Shown piece by piece: positions 25,442 to 32,744 of a stretch of DNA of 42,175 nucleotides. The stretch comes from a virus, in the IMG/VR virus record IMGVR_UViG_3300017755_000015, positions 1 to 42,175 of that record; one strand, written 5' to 3'. Every line of letters starts with the position of its first letter. The first letter of the stretch is position 1. Below the pieces are notes generated by a model. That model did not search any database and was not told the origin of the DNA. It worked only from the letters and a program-made list of their open reading frames with translations. The position numbers and the translations under genes were made by a program.

Positions 25442-27535
25442 ATGGCAAACGAAATCGATAAACAGTTAGAAGAGGCCGCAAAGACTCTTAAACCAGCATT
25501 TAAACAGGTTGTAGATTCTCTTGCGGATAGTAATAAAGAGGTTGCTCTAACAGCAGCTAACTTTAGAAACTCTTCAAGAGATTCCTTTAAGGGTGCACTC
25601 GCAGCTCAAAAAATGAGAGACACCCTTACTAAAGTAGCAGACGGATTGAAGTCTGGCGAAGGACAACTGGGTAATATCGATTTTGCTGAATTTAAAAAAG
25701 TTTCGGAAACAACCCAACAGTTAGAAGAACAATTAGCTAAAGCACAGAAAGCACGTGCTGATAGATTAGCAACTGCGGAAAAGAAAAACAATGATCTTGG
25801 TAAAAAAGATATAGAGATTGCAGCTTTAAAAGAGAAACAATCACGTCTCCAAGGTCAAGCTCTTAACAACGCAACCGAAGCGCTCAAACAAGCGGAAAAA
25901 GAAAGAGAAGAACAAAAAACAAGAATACTTGCCGCTAAGGATAGAGAAGTAAAAGAAGCAGAAGTTGCTTTAGAAAAAGAAAAGAAATCTAGAGATAATT
26001 ATAATAAAGAACTTGAAGGAATTCTAAAAGCGACTAATGACGAATCGGGAAAAAGATTAGGCGAGTTCAGTGACGGACTAAAAGAACTTACAAGTTTCGA
26101 CCTTATGGATTCTTTTGATTCTGTTGTCAAAAAGATAAATGGTGTTGGTATGTTGTTCGGTAACCAAGACTTATTCGGTGATGTTGTTGGTGGGTTACAA
26201 AACTTTGCTTCAGCAACTGGTAGTGCTCTTTCTTCATTATCGTCAAGTGTTATGGCAGGACTTAGCGCAACTGGAACTTATTTCAGTGGTATTGGTGAAA
26301 CATTCAAAGAAGGTGGACTCTCTGCAGTAACTGAACAATTAAATGCTGACCTCGGTAAAGTTTGGGGTAGCATGAAAGAAGGCGCTGGTAACATGATGAA
26401 GGGAATCAAGGGTGGTTTCGATAAAGGTGTTGCAAGTTTACAAGCAGGATTCACAGCTTTTAAAGCGGGGTCAATGAATATTCTTAGAGGTATGAAAACT
26501 TTTCTAGCGTCTACTGCTACTCTACTAGTAGGATTGGTAACTGCTGGTGCGTCACTAGTCGCAACTGGTGTATCAATGTTGGCAGCTGCTTTAGGATTAT
26601 CAGTCCCTGCATTATTGATTGGTGCACTTGCACTATTACTGATAGGTGGTGCAATCTACCTATACAATTCATCAGAAGGATTTAGAGCCGCTGTCGATAC
26701 AGTGGTTGGTTACTTCATGGATATCATATCAACAATTGGAGATATCTTTGGTGGATTCTATGACTTCTTTGTAGGACTATTCACTGGTGACTTCGATATG
26801 ATGTTCCAAGGTATTAAAGATATCTTTGGTGGTCTATGGGATTTACTACTCGCACCGTTTAGGGCAATAGGTGATTTCTTTAAGAATGTATTTGATATTG
26901 ATATTGGTAAAATGTTAAGAGGTATGGCAGAAAAGATTTTGCCTGGCTGGTTAGTCAATAGACTATTCGGTGAAGAGACTTCTGAACCACCAATGGAAGA
27001 AGCACCTGCAAATCAAAAAGCAATGGAACGTGGAGCCCAACCTACTCTATCTGTAGACGAAATAGACCAATTATCTACAGAAGACCAAGTTCGATTAGGA
27101 TATGCTAACGTTACTGGTTACTCAGAAGAAGCCATGGTAAATGCACAAGGTGAGGCACTTCTTGATGAAGACGGCAATCAAAGAATGCGTGAATTCGCAA
27201 CGTATGAAAGTTCAGAAAAGTATAGAGACGCACTTAAAGCAGAAGGTGTTACAAGTGGTGGTGGATTTAGCGGAACTGCAAGTGGTTCTGTCGCTGAAGA
27301 AATAGCATTCCAAGAGAGCATGAAACAAGCAAGAGGTGAAGCAGAATCTTATGAAATAATTGGGGACGCAACTCAATCAGTTAGAGACGGTGAGAAGAAA
27401 GCAATGAATCAAGCAGTAGTAACTACAATCAATGCACCAACAACGAATGCGTCTAATACTAATGTGAAGAGTGTAAACCCAACACCTAGAGATACAGACC
27501 CTACTGGTAGTCGGTTATCAGCCGTTCCTGCTTAA
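25442..27535 (+). CDS. 29: Tail tape measure protein (gp29-like)
   Basis: The 697-aa protein (T4 gp29 is 590 aa) has a long Ala/Glu/Lys-rich coiled coil at about residues 85-195. A Gly/Ser-rich zone at 240-350 is followed by a strongly hydrophobic block at 355-407 (LLVGLVTAGASLVATGVSML). Amphipathic Phe/Gly/Asp-rich repeats at 420-490 (IGDIFGGFYDFFVGLFTGDF) and a hydrophilic tail complete it. This is the classical layout of a tape measure, which sets tail length and passes through the membrane at DNA entry. It follows the assembly chaperone and the putative holin. The ATG has no Shine-Dalgarno and lies 4 bp after the previous stop, so coupling is likely. Confidence 0.88.
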   Translation: MANEIDKQLEEAAKTLKPAFKQVVDSLADSNKEVALTAANFRNSSRDSFKGALAAQKMRDTLTKVADGLKSGEGQLGNIDFAEFKKVSETTQQLEEQLAKAQKARADRLATAEKKNNDLGKKDIEIAALKEKQSRLQGQALNNATEALKQAEKEREEQKTRILAAKDREVKEAEVALEKEKKSRDNYNKELEGILKATNDESGKRLGEFSDGLKELTSFDLMDSFDSVVKKINGVGMLFGNQDLFGDVVGGLQNFASATGSALSSLSSSVMAGLSATGTYFSGIGETFKEGGLSAVTEQLNADLGKVWGSMKEGAGNMMKGIKGGFDKGVASLQAGFTAFKAGSMNILRGMKTFLASTATLLVGLVTAGASLVATGVSMLAAALGLSVPALLIGALALLLIGGAIYLYNSSEGFRAAVDTVVGYFMDIISTIGDIFGGFYDFFVGLFTGDFDMMFQGIKDIFGGLWDLLLAPFRAIGDFFKNVFDIDIGKMLRGMAEKILPGWLVNRLFGEETSEPPMEEAPANQKAMERGAQPTLSVDEIDQLSTEDQVRLGYANVTGYSEEAMVNAQGEALLDEDGNQRMREFATYESSEKYRDALKAEGVTSGGGFSGTASGSVAEEIAFQESMKQARGEAESYEIIGDATQSVRDGEKKAMNQAVVTTINAPTTNASNTNVKSVNPTPRDTDPTGSRLSAVPA

Positions 27536-27653
27536 GTTTATTTCTATTGTATTTGGTTCGGTCTCTTTCGACCTTATGACCATAAGGCGAATCCTTTACA
27601 AACAACTCTTTTGCAAACCTAGGTTTAGGTTTTTGTGGAATTCTTTTAGACAT
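27501..27653 (-). CDS. 50-aa basic protein convergent with the tape measure gene
   Basis: An ATG at 27651-27653 opens a 50-codon frame ending at TAG 27501-27503. The product begins MSKRIPQKPKPRFAKELFVK and continues DSPYGHKVERDRTKYNRNKL. The composition (about one third Lys/Arg, with Pro and Tyr) and the 'HKVERDRTKYNRNK' end resemble very small basic phage proteins of unknown function. It lies 3 bp after bS21 in the same direction and overlaps the 3' end of the tape measure gene by 35 bp in antisense. It may bind nucleic acid or ribosomes; this is inference from charge and neighbour only. Confidence 0.65.
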   Translation of the reverse strand: MSKRIPQKPKPRFAKELFVKDSPYGHKVERDRTKYNRNKLKQERLITDYQ

Positions 27654-27656
27654 AGT

Positions 27657-27908
27657 TTATAAAAATCTTGACGTAAGTTTTCTACGTGCTTCAGCTTGTT
27701 CTGCCCTAACTTTGTTAAGATAGTTGCGTCTCTTACGTTTCTGATTATCCTCATGTTTCTTTTGATTGGGTTTTACATAGTATTCTCTACTACGCACTTC
27801 CGCAACGATACCTGCCCTCTCACACTTCTTTTTAAAGCGTCTAAGCATTTGGTCAAAGGATTCTGTCTTGTTCCTTTTTTTATCGTGTCTTGGTGTTACT
27901 TGTGGCAT
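27657..27908 (-). CDS. rpsU: Phage-encoded ribosomal protein bS21
   Basis: The start is the ATG at 27906-27908 ([20 protein letters not shown]), giving 83 aa; a TTG upstream would add five residues overlapping the methyltransferase end. The core [20 protein letters not shown], then [16 protein letters not shown], aligns closely with bacterial bS21 (E. coli: FDVALRRFKRSCEKAGVL, AEVRRREFYEKP), with a basic C-terminal tail. bS21 is a small-subunit protein involved in mRNA selection at initiation, and phage-encoded copies are known in marine viruses. It may replace or compete with the host copy and bias initiation to phage mRNAs. ATAATATT precedes the ATG, with no Shine-Dalgarno. Confidence 0.93.
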   Translation of the reverse strand: MPQVTPRHDKKRNKTESFDQMLRRFKKKCERAGIVAEVRSREYYVKPNQKKHEDNQKRKRRNYLNKVRAEQAEARRKLTSRFL

Positions 27909-27915
27909 AATATTA

Positions 27916-28806
27916 TTATTCAAAAAAATCAGTCAGTGACGACTGCTCCTTATTTCTTATTTTATCTGAGTTAACTTCTAACTCCCCTTGTTTGCGAAAC
28001 ACTAGAACGTACTCATGTACTTTACTAGTATATCTTTTACTTGCACACTTACCCATTTGTAAAGCTGCAAATATGGTGTCGTTCTTCATAACAATAACGT
28101 CATGAAGTTTTAGACCTGCCATTGTGAACATATTTATACAATCAGAATGGAAAGGTATGTATTGACCGTCCCGTCTCCAATCTCCGCATACCCATACACA
28201 AAATCCGCCAGGCACTAAAACTCTTTCTATGTTCTTGGCACATACTTCTATACGATTACGAAACTCTTCATAGTTTCTTATATCCGATAATTGTCCGTCT
28301 GCACTTTCATATCTTTCGATATCTCCATACGGTGGACAAGTCATAACTAATTGTGCACATTCATCATCAGTATGAGACATTTCACAACCGTCACCTTCTA
28401 CAATATCATAGTGACCGTCAAAGGCATGTCTTGACATTTCTGATTTAACTTTAGTTACAGTTGTTGGTGATACATCATAACCAACATAATCTCTTCCTAG
28501 TGAAGCGGATACAAATGCTCTTGTCATTCTACCTGCAAATGGGTCAACGATTGTATCCCCAACCATACTCCAATAGTGAACAATGTTCTCACACAGACCT
28601 GCGTGGAACTCAGACATCATTAAACCATTTGGTAGTCTAGGACATTCTCCTCTCTTCTCTTCATATGCAGTCAAGTATGCGTCTTCCCAATTTGACTTAG
28701 ACGCTTTACTTGGTGTTATGACTGATAAAGGAGTCCAACCAAATTGGTCAACGACTCTCTCGTTCTCATTGAACGGTAAAATGTTTTTGTAGTATTCGCT
28801 TTTCAT
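27916..28806 (-). CDS. DNA methyltransferase with C-terminal sliding-clamp-binding motif
   Basis: The 296-aa protein has the SAM-binding motif I region [20 protein letters not shown] (DPFAG at 88-92, followed by GYDVS) and the catalytic motif IV TCPPYGD at 156-162, so it is an N6-adenine or N4-cytosine methyltransferase. Motif I precedes motif IV, unlike the commonest beta class. The last residues are [11 protein letters not shown]288, L291, F294 and F295 form a canonical Q-x-x-L-x-x-F-F clamp-binding box, almost the same as the gp33 C-terminus. I infer that it is tethered to the phage sliding clamp and methylates new DNA. Target sequence cannot be read from the protein. No partner restriction enzyme is adjacent. 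Confidence 0.88.
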   Translation of the reverse strand: MKSEYYKNILPFNENERVVDQFGWTPLSVITPSKASKSNWEDAYLTAYEEKRGECPRLPNGLMMSEFHAGLCENIVHYWSMVGDTIVDPFAGRMTRAFVSASLGRDYVGYDVSPTTVTKVKSEMSRHAFDGHYDIVEGDGCEMSHTDDECAQLVMTCPPYGDIERYESADGQLSDIRNYEEFRNRIEVCAKNIERVLVPGGFCVWVCGDWRRDGQYIPFHSDCINMFTMAGLKLHDVIVMKNDTIFAALQMGKCASKRYTSKVHEYVLVFRKQGELEVNSDKIRNKEQSSLTDFFE

Positions 28807-28995
28807 ATTCTTAATAAGTGTAAAGTCGCCCCACGCATTACTGCATTCCCGCTCTTTACAGACAAATCCGCAAGTTTGCTATTTGCCTTTCCCTAACTAA
28901 GTACCCCCTCAGATTGTTATCCACGGTCTTAGTTCAACTGGGTAGTGCACTCAAGGACACATAACATAGTCACTACCCCCCGAAGTTACTTCTGT
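28807..28995. other. Intergenic region between gp32 and methyltransferase genes
   Basis: This 189-bp region is among the longest non-coding gaps in the window. It contains the near-palindrome GCAAGTTTGC (28870-28879), two G/C runs (CCCCCTC near 28906 and CCCCCC near 28976) and a D-arm-like segment at 28930-28950. No open frame, Shine-Dalgarno or consensus late box was seen. A small RNA, gp32 mRNA 3' structure or regulatory site is possible but not supported by a recognisable family. Confidence 0.4.
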
Positions 28996-29009
28996 TTACG
29001 AATCAGAAG
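28989..29009 (-). terminator. Possible 3' hairpin at the gp32 stop codon
   Basis: CTTCTG (28989-28994) and CAGAAG (29004-29009) can pair as a 6-bp stem with a 9-base loop that straddles the gp32 TAA. No T run follows, so it is not a standard intrinsic terminator; it could protect the 3' end or be chance. Confidence 0.3.
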
Positions 29010-29892
29010 CAAGCTTCTTGAAGTAATCCATTGCGTCTTCTGAATCATTAGAATCAGCAGATTGAATTACAGGTTCCTCTGCAACGGGTTCCTTGTTTAC
29101 GTCTGACCAAGGCACTTCGTCAAGGTCTTCAGCAATGGACTCTGCAGTAGAGGTTGAAGTCGCACCAGTTAGTCCTAAGACTCTGTCGAACTTTTCTTTA
29201 AGTTCTTCATAAGACTTAAACTCTTCGGGTGCAATAATAGCAGATAAAGAATGTAGAGAAGAAACAACTTCTTCTAGTTTATCTTCTTCTGCAAATAAAG
29301 GTGCTGGTGAATCAAACTCAGATTTGTCGTAGTTCCAGTAACCGTCAACTTTTCTGATTTTAATTTTGAAGTTTGCACCTTCTCCTCTTATGTCGAAAGG
29401 ATTGATTGCTTGTTCGTCTGCGAATGCAGGTGAAATAGCTTCTTTCAACATTTCAAAGATTTTCTTACCGAAACGGTATTTGAAAACCTTACCTTCGTTG
29501 TCAGGATTTTTAGGGTCGGAAACAACATAGACATTAGACACATAATGTAAACGTCTTTTCTGTTTACGTGCAATCTCTTTATTTGCTTCAACACCAGTAT
29601 TCCACAACTGAGAGTTGTAGTCTGACACTGGGTCTTTCTTATTAAGAGTAGTCAAAGACTTCTCAATATACCAACCGCCAGGGCCTTGAAAACCGTGGTC
29701 AAAATAACTGACCCATGGCATTTCTTCTCCTTCGGGTGTTGGTAGGAAACGAACTACTGCAAAACCGTTACCTGTTTTATCAAGTTCTGGCTTCCACATA
29801 GTGTCGTCATTGTAGGACTTTTTTTCTCCCGAATTGGGCGTTGATGCGGACTCCATAGCCGCTCTCAATTTTTCTAATGATGCATTTGACAT
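28996..29892 (-). CDS. 32: Single-stranded DNA-binding protein gp32
   Basis: The 298-aa protein (T4 gp32 is 301 aa) has an N-terminal basic start (MSNASLEKLRAAMESAS), the OB core KRRLHYVSNVYVVSDPKNPD with NEGKVFKYRFGKKIFEMLK (nearly identical to T4 in this stretch), and an acidic C-terminal tail. gp32 coats ssDNA and organises replication and recombination. It has no cysteine at all, so the zinc ribbon of T4 gp32 (His-Cys-Cys-Cys) is absent; TLNKKDPVSDYN stands where T4 has its CPVC. The leader contains 10-bp repeats and an AGGAG Shine-Dalgarno. Confidence 0.95.
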   Translation of the reverse strand: MSNASLEKLRAAMESASTPNSGEKKSYNDDTMWKPELDKTGNGFAVVRFLPTPEGEEMPWVSYFDHGFQGPGGWYIEKSLTTLNKKDPVSDYNSQLWNTGVEANKEIARKQKRRLHYVSNVYVVSDPKNPDNEGKVFKYRFGKKIFEMLKEAISPAFADEQAINPFDIRGEGANFKIKIRKVDGYWNYDKSEFDSPAPLFAEEDKLEEVVSSLHSLSAIIAPEEFKSYEELKEKFDRVLGLTGATSTSTAESIAEDLDEVPWSDVNKEPVAEEPVIQSADSNDSEDAMDYFKKLASDS

Positions 29893-29901
29893 TGTATTCT
29901 C

Positions 29902-29941
29902 CTATCGTATTGCATTGTATCGCATTTTATCGCATTGTATC
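29902..29941 (-). repeat. Tandem 10-bp repeats in the gp32 leader
   Basis: Four minus-strand units follow one another: GATACAATGC, GATAAAATGC, GATACAATGC and AATACGATAG. They run into the Shine-Dalgarno and the start context GAATACAATG. Units 1 and 3 are identical. The stop codon of the upstream gene falls in unit 2. T4 gp32 represses its own translation by binding cooperatively to an unstructured leader; this repeat is a plausible counterpart. Confidence 0.7.
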
Positions 29942-30637
29942 GGATTCAAAGCCTTGACCAAGAATCCACCTGTCACTATTTTCATAATAATATAATTCAT
30001 TATACTCCACTTTTACATTTCCTGTAAGAGGGTTTTTGAAAAAGACGTTAACGTCTTCAAATTCTTCTAGTAGAGCAATGAACTGTGATTGCTGAGCACT
30101 TAAGACTCTGCTATCACTACTATATTTATGTAAATAATTCTCTGTGCCTTCGTACTGATTTGAATAATCATCATTTTCTAAAGCATTGAATCCAGTCAAT
30201 GTGATTTCCTTTTCACCATTAAGCATAGCATATCCTAATGCACTCATTCCACAAAACATGTTCTTGAGCTCAGGATTATTATACATAATAATGTTCTTCA
30301 TTTGGGGGCTGCTAAGGCCAAGAAACGTGGTCATTTCATCGTCTCCCTGTACTACCAAATACTCACTATCGGGCGAAATCGATTCTACTATCTTGGTATT
30401 TGTAAATCCCATTCTCAATGGTTCTAACATATCCATTGGCATAACTTCCCAATCCCCAACCGCAACTTTGTTTGCTTCTGCATAACCCCATTCTATTATT
30501 TCTCTCTGCATGGGTATGTCTACAGTAAAAAGTATTTCGGGATTTGCGTCTCTATAAAAAGCATTACAACCCCAAAACCTATCTTCACCATAAGTTGGCA
30601 TTATTCTGTTTGTTCCGTTTCCTACTATTGTGAGCAT
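29927..30637 (-). CDS. Conserved phage protein with N-terminal GNG motif, unknown
   Basis: The 236-aa protein starts MLTIVGNGTNRIMPTYGEDR, followed by FWGCNAFYRDANPEILFTVD. The opening hydrophobic strand with a GNGxxR loop, then 'GCNAxYRD', is a pattern I associate with Rossmann-like phage proteins sometimes labelled glycosyltransferase- or DUF115-like. The middle (ALGYAMLNGEKEITLTGFNA) has a second alternating strand/helix pattern, supporting an alpha/beta fold. It lies between gp59 and gp32, overlapping gp59 by 13 bp, so it is expressed with replication genes. An enzymatic role on a sugar-phosphate or nucleotide is possible but not shown. Confidence 0.7.
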   Translation of the reverse strand: MLTIVGNGTNRIMPTYGEDRFWGCNAFYRDANPEILFTVDIPMQREIIEWGYAEANKVAVGDWEVMPMDMLEPLRMGFTNTKIVESISPDSEYLVVQGDDEMTTFLGLSSPQMKNIIMYNNPELKNMFCGMSALGYAMLNGEKEITLTGFNALENDDYSNQYEGTENYLHKYSSDSRVLSAQQSQFIALLEEFEDVNVFFKNPLTGNVKVEYNELYYYENSDRWILGQGFESDTMR

Positions 30638-31218
30638 AGTTCTATTAGTTTTAGTTTGTACGCTTCGTGGTCATACTGTATGAATGACTTATACTTGTTA
30701 ATCTTAATGTGCATATCAGGATAGACTATCTTCTCTGCAATCAGTCGTTCCCAATCTTTTGTGAATCCTATGATAGCGTCCATGATACAAACTGTTTCCA
30801 AAGATACTTTTTTACTCATAAGAGATTTTAAAAGTCTTGGGTGTTGTCCGTCTGTTACTTTCAATATGGTATCTATCTTAAATGTTTTAAGCAGGTCACT
30901 TACTTCTGTATTGAATAGGTATGCTTGTTTCTGTCGATTGTTCTTCCACTTCTTATATCTTCGGTCTGATTCTTTATCTAACAAGTCACCTACCCAATAG
31001 TCTTTCTCGGAAAGATTTGCAATGAAGAAATCTTTAAGTTCATGTTTGTATGTTCTTGATAGTTTACCAAAGTGAAATTTGTCTTTACGTTTTAAGAAGG
31101 ACGGTAGTTCTGCTTTGACTACACCATTGTATTTGACAAAGTCGTAGTCCTTGGAATGAAAGTGTAATTTGATTCCAAGGTACAACTGATATGCATCGAA
31201 TCCTTCTCTAGAGGTCAC
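30625..31218 (-). CDS. 59: Helicase loader gp59
   Basis: The 197-aa protein (T4 gp59 is 217 aa) shows AYQLYLGIKLHFHSKDYDFV, then KYNGVVKAELPSFLKRKDKF and FHFGKLSRTY, matching T4 gp59 (VYKLYLMIKQH, YDVIKYN, RRDKYFFQKLSEKY). gp59 loads the gp41 helicase on gp32-coated forks. It starts with GTG at 31216-31218, overlapping the TGA of the preceding gene, and its end overlaps the next gene by 13 bp. Confidence 0.92.
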   Translation of the reverse strand: MTSREGFDAYQLYLGIKLHFHSKDYDFVKYNGVVKAELPSFLKRKDKFHFGKLSRTYKHELKDFFIANLSEKDYWVGDLLDKESDRRYKKWKNNRQKQAYLFNTEVSDLLKTFKIDTILKVTDGQHPRLLKSLMSKKVSLETVCIMDAIIGFTKDWERLIAEKIVYPDMHIKINKYKSFIQYDHEAYKLKLIELCSQ

Positions 31219-31511
31219 TTAACTAATGTAGGCCCTGTTGGTGTTACGATTGAACCAGTTTGTTCTTGCCATGCTTTCGTAACTTGTTCGTTTGTTGGTG
31301 TTACAAATACTACATTCTGAAATGTAACTTCTTCGGGATTCTCAGCACCAGTGACTGCTATCCCTCTCGCAAAACCCATTTCACCTGACTGTGGGTTTTG
31401 TAATATCATTCTAGGTTTATCGATAGATACATTACCACCGTCAAGGTGTGTAAGTCTACCTACGTATTCACCACTCACAGTAATGACTGTGACTATATCT
31501 CCATTCTTCAT
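31215..31511 (-). CDS. Small beta-rich protein, possibly Sm-like
   Basis: The 98-aa protein starts MKNGDIVTVITVSGEYVGRL, then THLDGGNVSIDKPRMIL, and later VTFQNVVFVTPTNEQVTKAW. The short alternating strands with 'GDxVTVxxxxGxYxGxL' resemble the Sm/Hfq-type small barrel. Family unknown to me. It is placed between gp33 and gp59 and coupled to gp59 by a GTGA overlap, so it is probably a replication- or transcription-time protein. RNA binding is speculation from fold resemblance. Confidence 0.65.
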   Translation of the reverse strand: MKNGDIVTVITVSGEYVGRLTHLDGGNVSIDKPRMILQNPQSGEMGFARGIAVTGAENPEEVTFQNVVFVTPTNEQVTKAWQEQTGSIVTPTGPTLVK

Positions 31512-31518
31512 AATTACC

Positions 31519-31749
31519 TCACTTAAAAAATGTTGTTAAACTTGCCTGTGAATTGCTTCCACGATTCACCATATTAAGTTTTTTTGCTTCTGCTTCCAAC
31601 CGTTCTTTGAGTGGGTCACTAAGCAATCTCTTTGTTGATTCAGGTTCTATCTTGTTGTTGTCGCATACCTTAATGATTGCGTCCATAACACTAGCACCTT
31701 TACTAAGTAGAACTTCTACTTGTTCAGTAAATTCTTTTTTTGATATCAT
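31519..31749 (-). CDS. 33: Late transcription coactivator gp33-like
   Basis: The start is the ATG at 31749 (MISKKEFTEQVEVLLSKGAS), giving 76 aa, overlapping the nuclease stop as ATGA; a more upstream ATG would overlap that gene by 43 bp. The middle, MDAIIKVCDNNKIEPESTKR followed by LLSDPLKERLEAEAKKLN, is the gp33 pattern (T4 gp33 is 112 aa). The C-terminus QASLTTFF (68-75) is an exact Q-x-x-L-x-x-F-F clamp-binding box. In T4 gp33 bridges RNA polymerase and the gp45 clamp so that late promoters are read only when replication supplies clamps. Confidence 0.85.
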   Translation of the reverse strand: MISKKEFTEQVEVLLSKGASVMDAIIKVCDNNKIEPESTKRLLSDPLKERLEAEAKKLNMVNRGSNSQASLTTFFK

Positions 31750-32426
31750 ATTCCGTATAAGTTTTTGTATTGAAGTCTCACTGCACATAAGTCGTCAATG
31801 TAGTCTTCATGGTTTGCTGTAAAGATTTGAAACGTTCCATTCTCTAACATAACTAATGCAACAATTTCTTCTATCTTCTTCCCTGTTAGTTCTTCAACCA
31901 TGAGAGCGTAAGCAGTCATTTGTAAGAACCATGGTCTCGCCATATAATCTTCTTTGAACTTACTTGAAGTCTTGAAGTCGATTATACATAAGACATCGTC
32001 CAACATTCCAATACAATCTACCCTTCCTGCCATTTTCAGATTATCTGAATACATGGGTGCTTCTAAAGCTAAGGGGATAATCTCGTCTAACACTGGGCGT
32101 ATTCCTTTGAACATTCCCTCATGTATTAGGTTGTCGAATTCTATAAAATCTTTTTCTTGTCGTAAGTAATCTTCCACGTGTTGGTGCATGGTCGTTCCAC
32201 GTGAAGTAGCAGACTTTGTAATCTTGTTTGCTTTCTCTTCACCAATTCGTTTACGCCACGCTTTGATATGTTTCCTTGATTCCAATCCTACAACCGTGGT
32301 GACACTTGGATATCTTTTAGTTCCTTCGGTATCAGTATAGAAACGTTGACCATTCTCTGTAACAGTTTTTAGGTCTAGGTCTTCTAGTTCAGTAATATCC
32401 AATGTTGATAATCTCACTTCTGTCAT
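31746..32426 (-). CDS. RecB-like PD-(D/E)xK exonuclease
   Basis: The 226-aa protein has the expected nuclease order: YPSVTTVVGLESRKHIKAW near residue 40, RGTTMHQHVEDYL at 76-88 (the His-containing motif), AGRVDCIGMLDD at 133-144, DFKTSSKFKEDY at 150-161 (D and K of PD-(D/E)xK) and FLQMTAYALMVEEL at 167-180 (the Q-motif). It resembles the Cas4/RecB-type exonucleases found in marine T4-like phages. It likely processes DNA ends in recombination-dependent replication or degrades host DNA. No CRISPR array is present to suggest a Cas4 role. ATAATATT precedes its ATG. Confidence 0.88.
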   Translation of the reverse strand: MTEVRLSTLDITELEDLDLKTVTENGQRFYTDTEGTKRYPSVTTVVGLESRKHIKAWRKRIGEEKANKITKSATSRGTTMHQHVEDYLRQEKDFIEFDNLIHEGMFKGIRPVLDEIIPLALEAPMYSDNLKMAGRVDCIGMLDDVLCIIDFKTSSKFKEDYMARPWFLQMTAYALMVEELTGKKIEEIVALVMLENGTFQIFTANHEDYIDDLCAVRLQYKNLYGI

Positions 32427-32435
32427 AATATTATT

Positions 32436-32744
32436 TTACTTCTTTTTGTTCTGTATGTCTACATGCTTTTTGACAATATCTCTAGTCTTAATATCTTTTA
32501 CAGATTGATTGTTGTATCGTTTGTCGAGCGGGCTGTCGGGGAACTTGCTACCGACTTTGGATAGCACTTCCTTAAAACCAGCATCAGTCTTGACTCGGTC
32601 ACCCGTACCACCAACTATTCGTGGTGCGGATACTTGTTGTTTAAGGTGGGGATTGTTTAGTTTGAAATCGTCAAGGTCTCGCCATGACATTGTATATTCA
32701 ATCAACTCACCAGTCTCTTCATTGTAAAAATCGTATCTAGGCAT
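32436..32744 (-). CDS. Conserved small protein (MPRYDFYNEETGE start), unknown
   Basis: The start is the ATG at 32744 (MPRYDFYNEETGELIEYTMS), giving 102 aa and overlapping the previous stop by 8 bp. An ATG at 32810 would add 22 residues inside the neighbour. The N-terminus looks like the FmdB-type ribbon opening ('MPxYxFxxxETGE') but the usual cysteines are missing. The remainder (APRIVGGTGDRVKTDAGFKE, then VLSKVGSKFPDSPL) is a pattern I associate with marine T4-like phages. A CATAAATA box lies at 32813-32820, about 69 bp upstream. Function unknown. Confidence 0.7.
   Translation of the reverse strand: MPRYDFYNEETGELIEYTMSWRDLDDFKLNNPHLKQQVSAPRIVGGTGDRVKTDAGFKEVLSKVGSKFPDSPLDKRYNNQSVKDIKTRDIVKKHVDIQNKKK

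Noticed and set aside
28141-28160. TATTTATA/TATTTATG matches inside coding genes (near 1089, 28131, 30122, 39897 and 40119)
   Set aside because: They fit the late box on the minus strand but lie 140 bp or more from the next start within coding DNA, so chance in AT-rich sequence is as likely.
28930-28950. tRNA-like D-arm (TAGTTCAACTGGGTAGTGCAC) on the plus strand
   Set aside because: The following bases give no paired anticodon stem, there is no GGTTCGA-type T-arm and no acceptor stem pairing.
31746-32426. Cas4 of a CRISPR system
   Set aside because: No repeats, no other cas genes and no cysteine cluster; a phage RecB-like exonuclease is the simpler reading.
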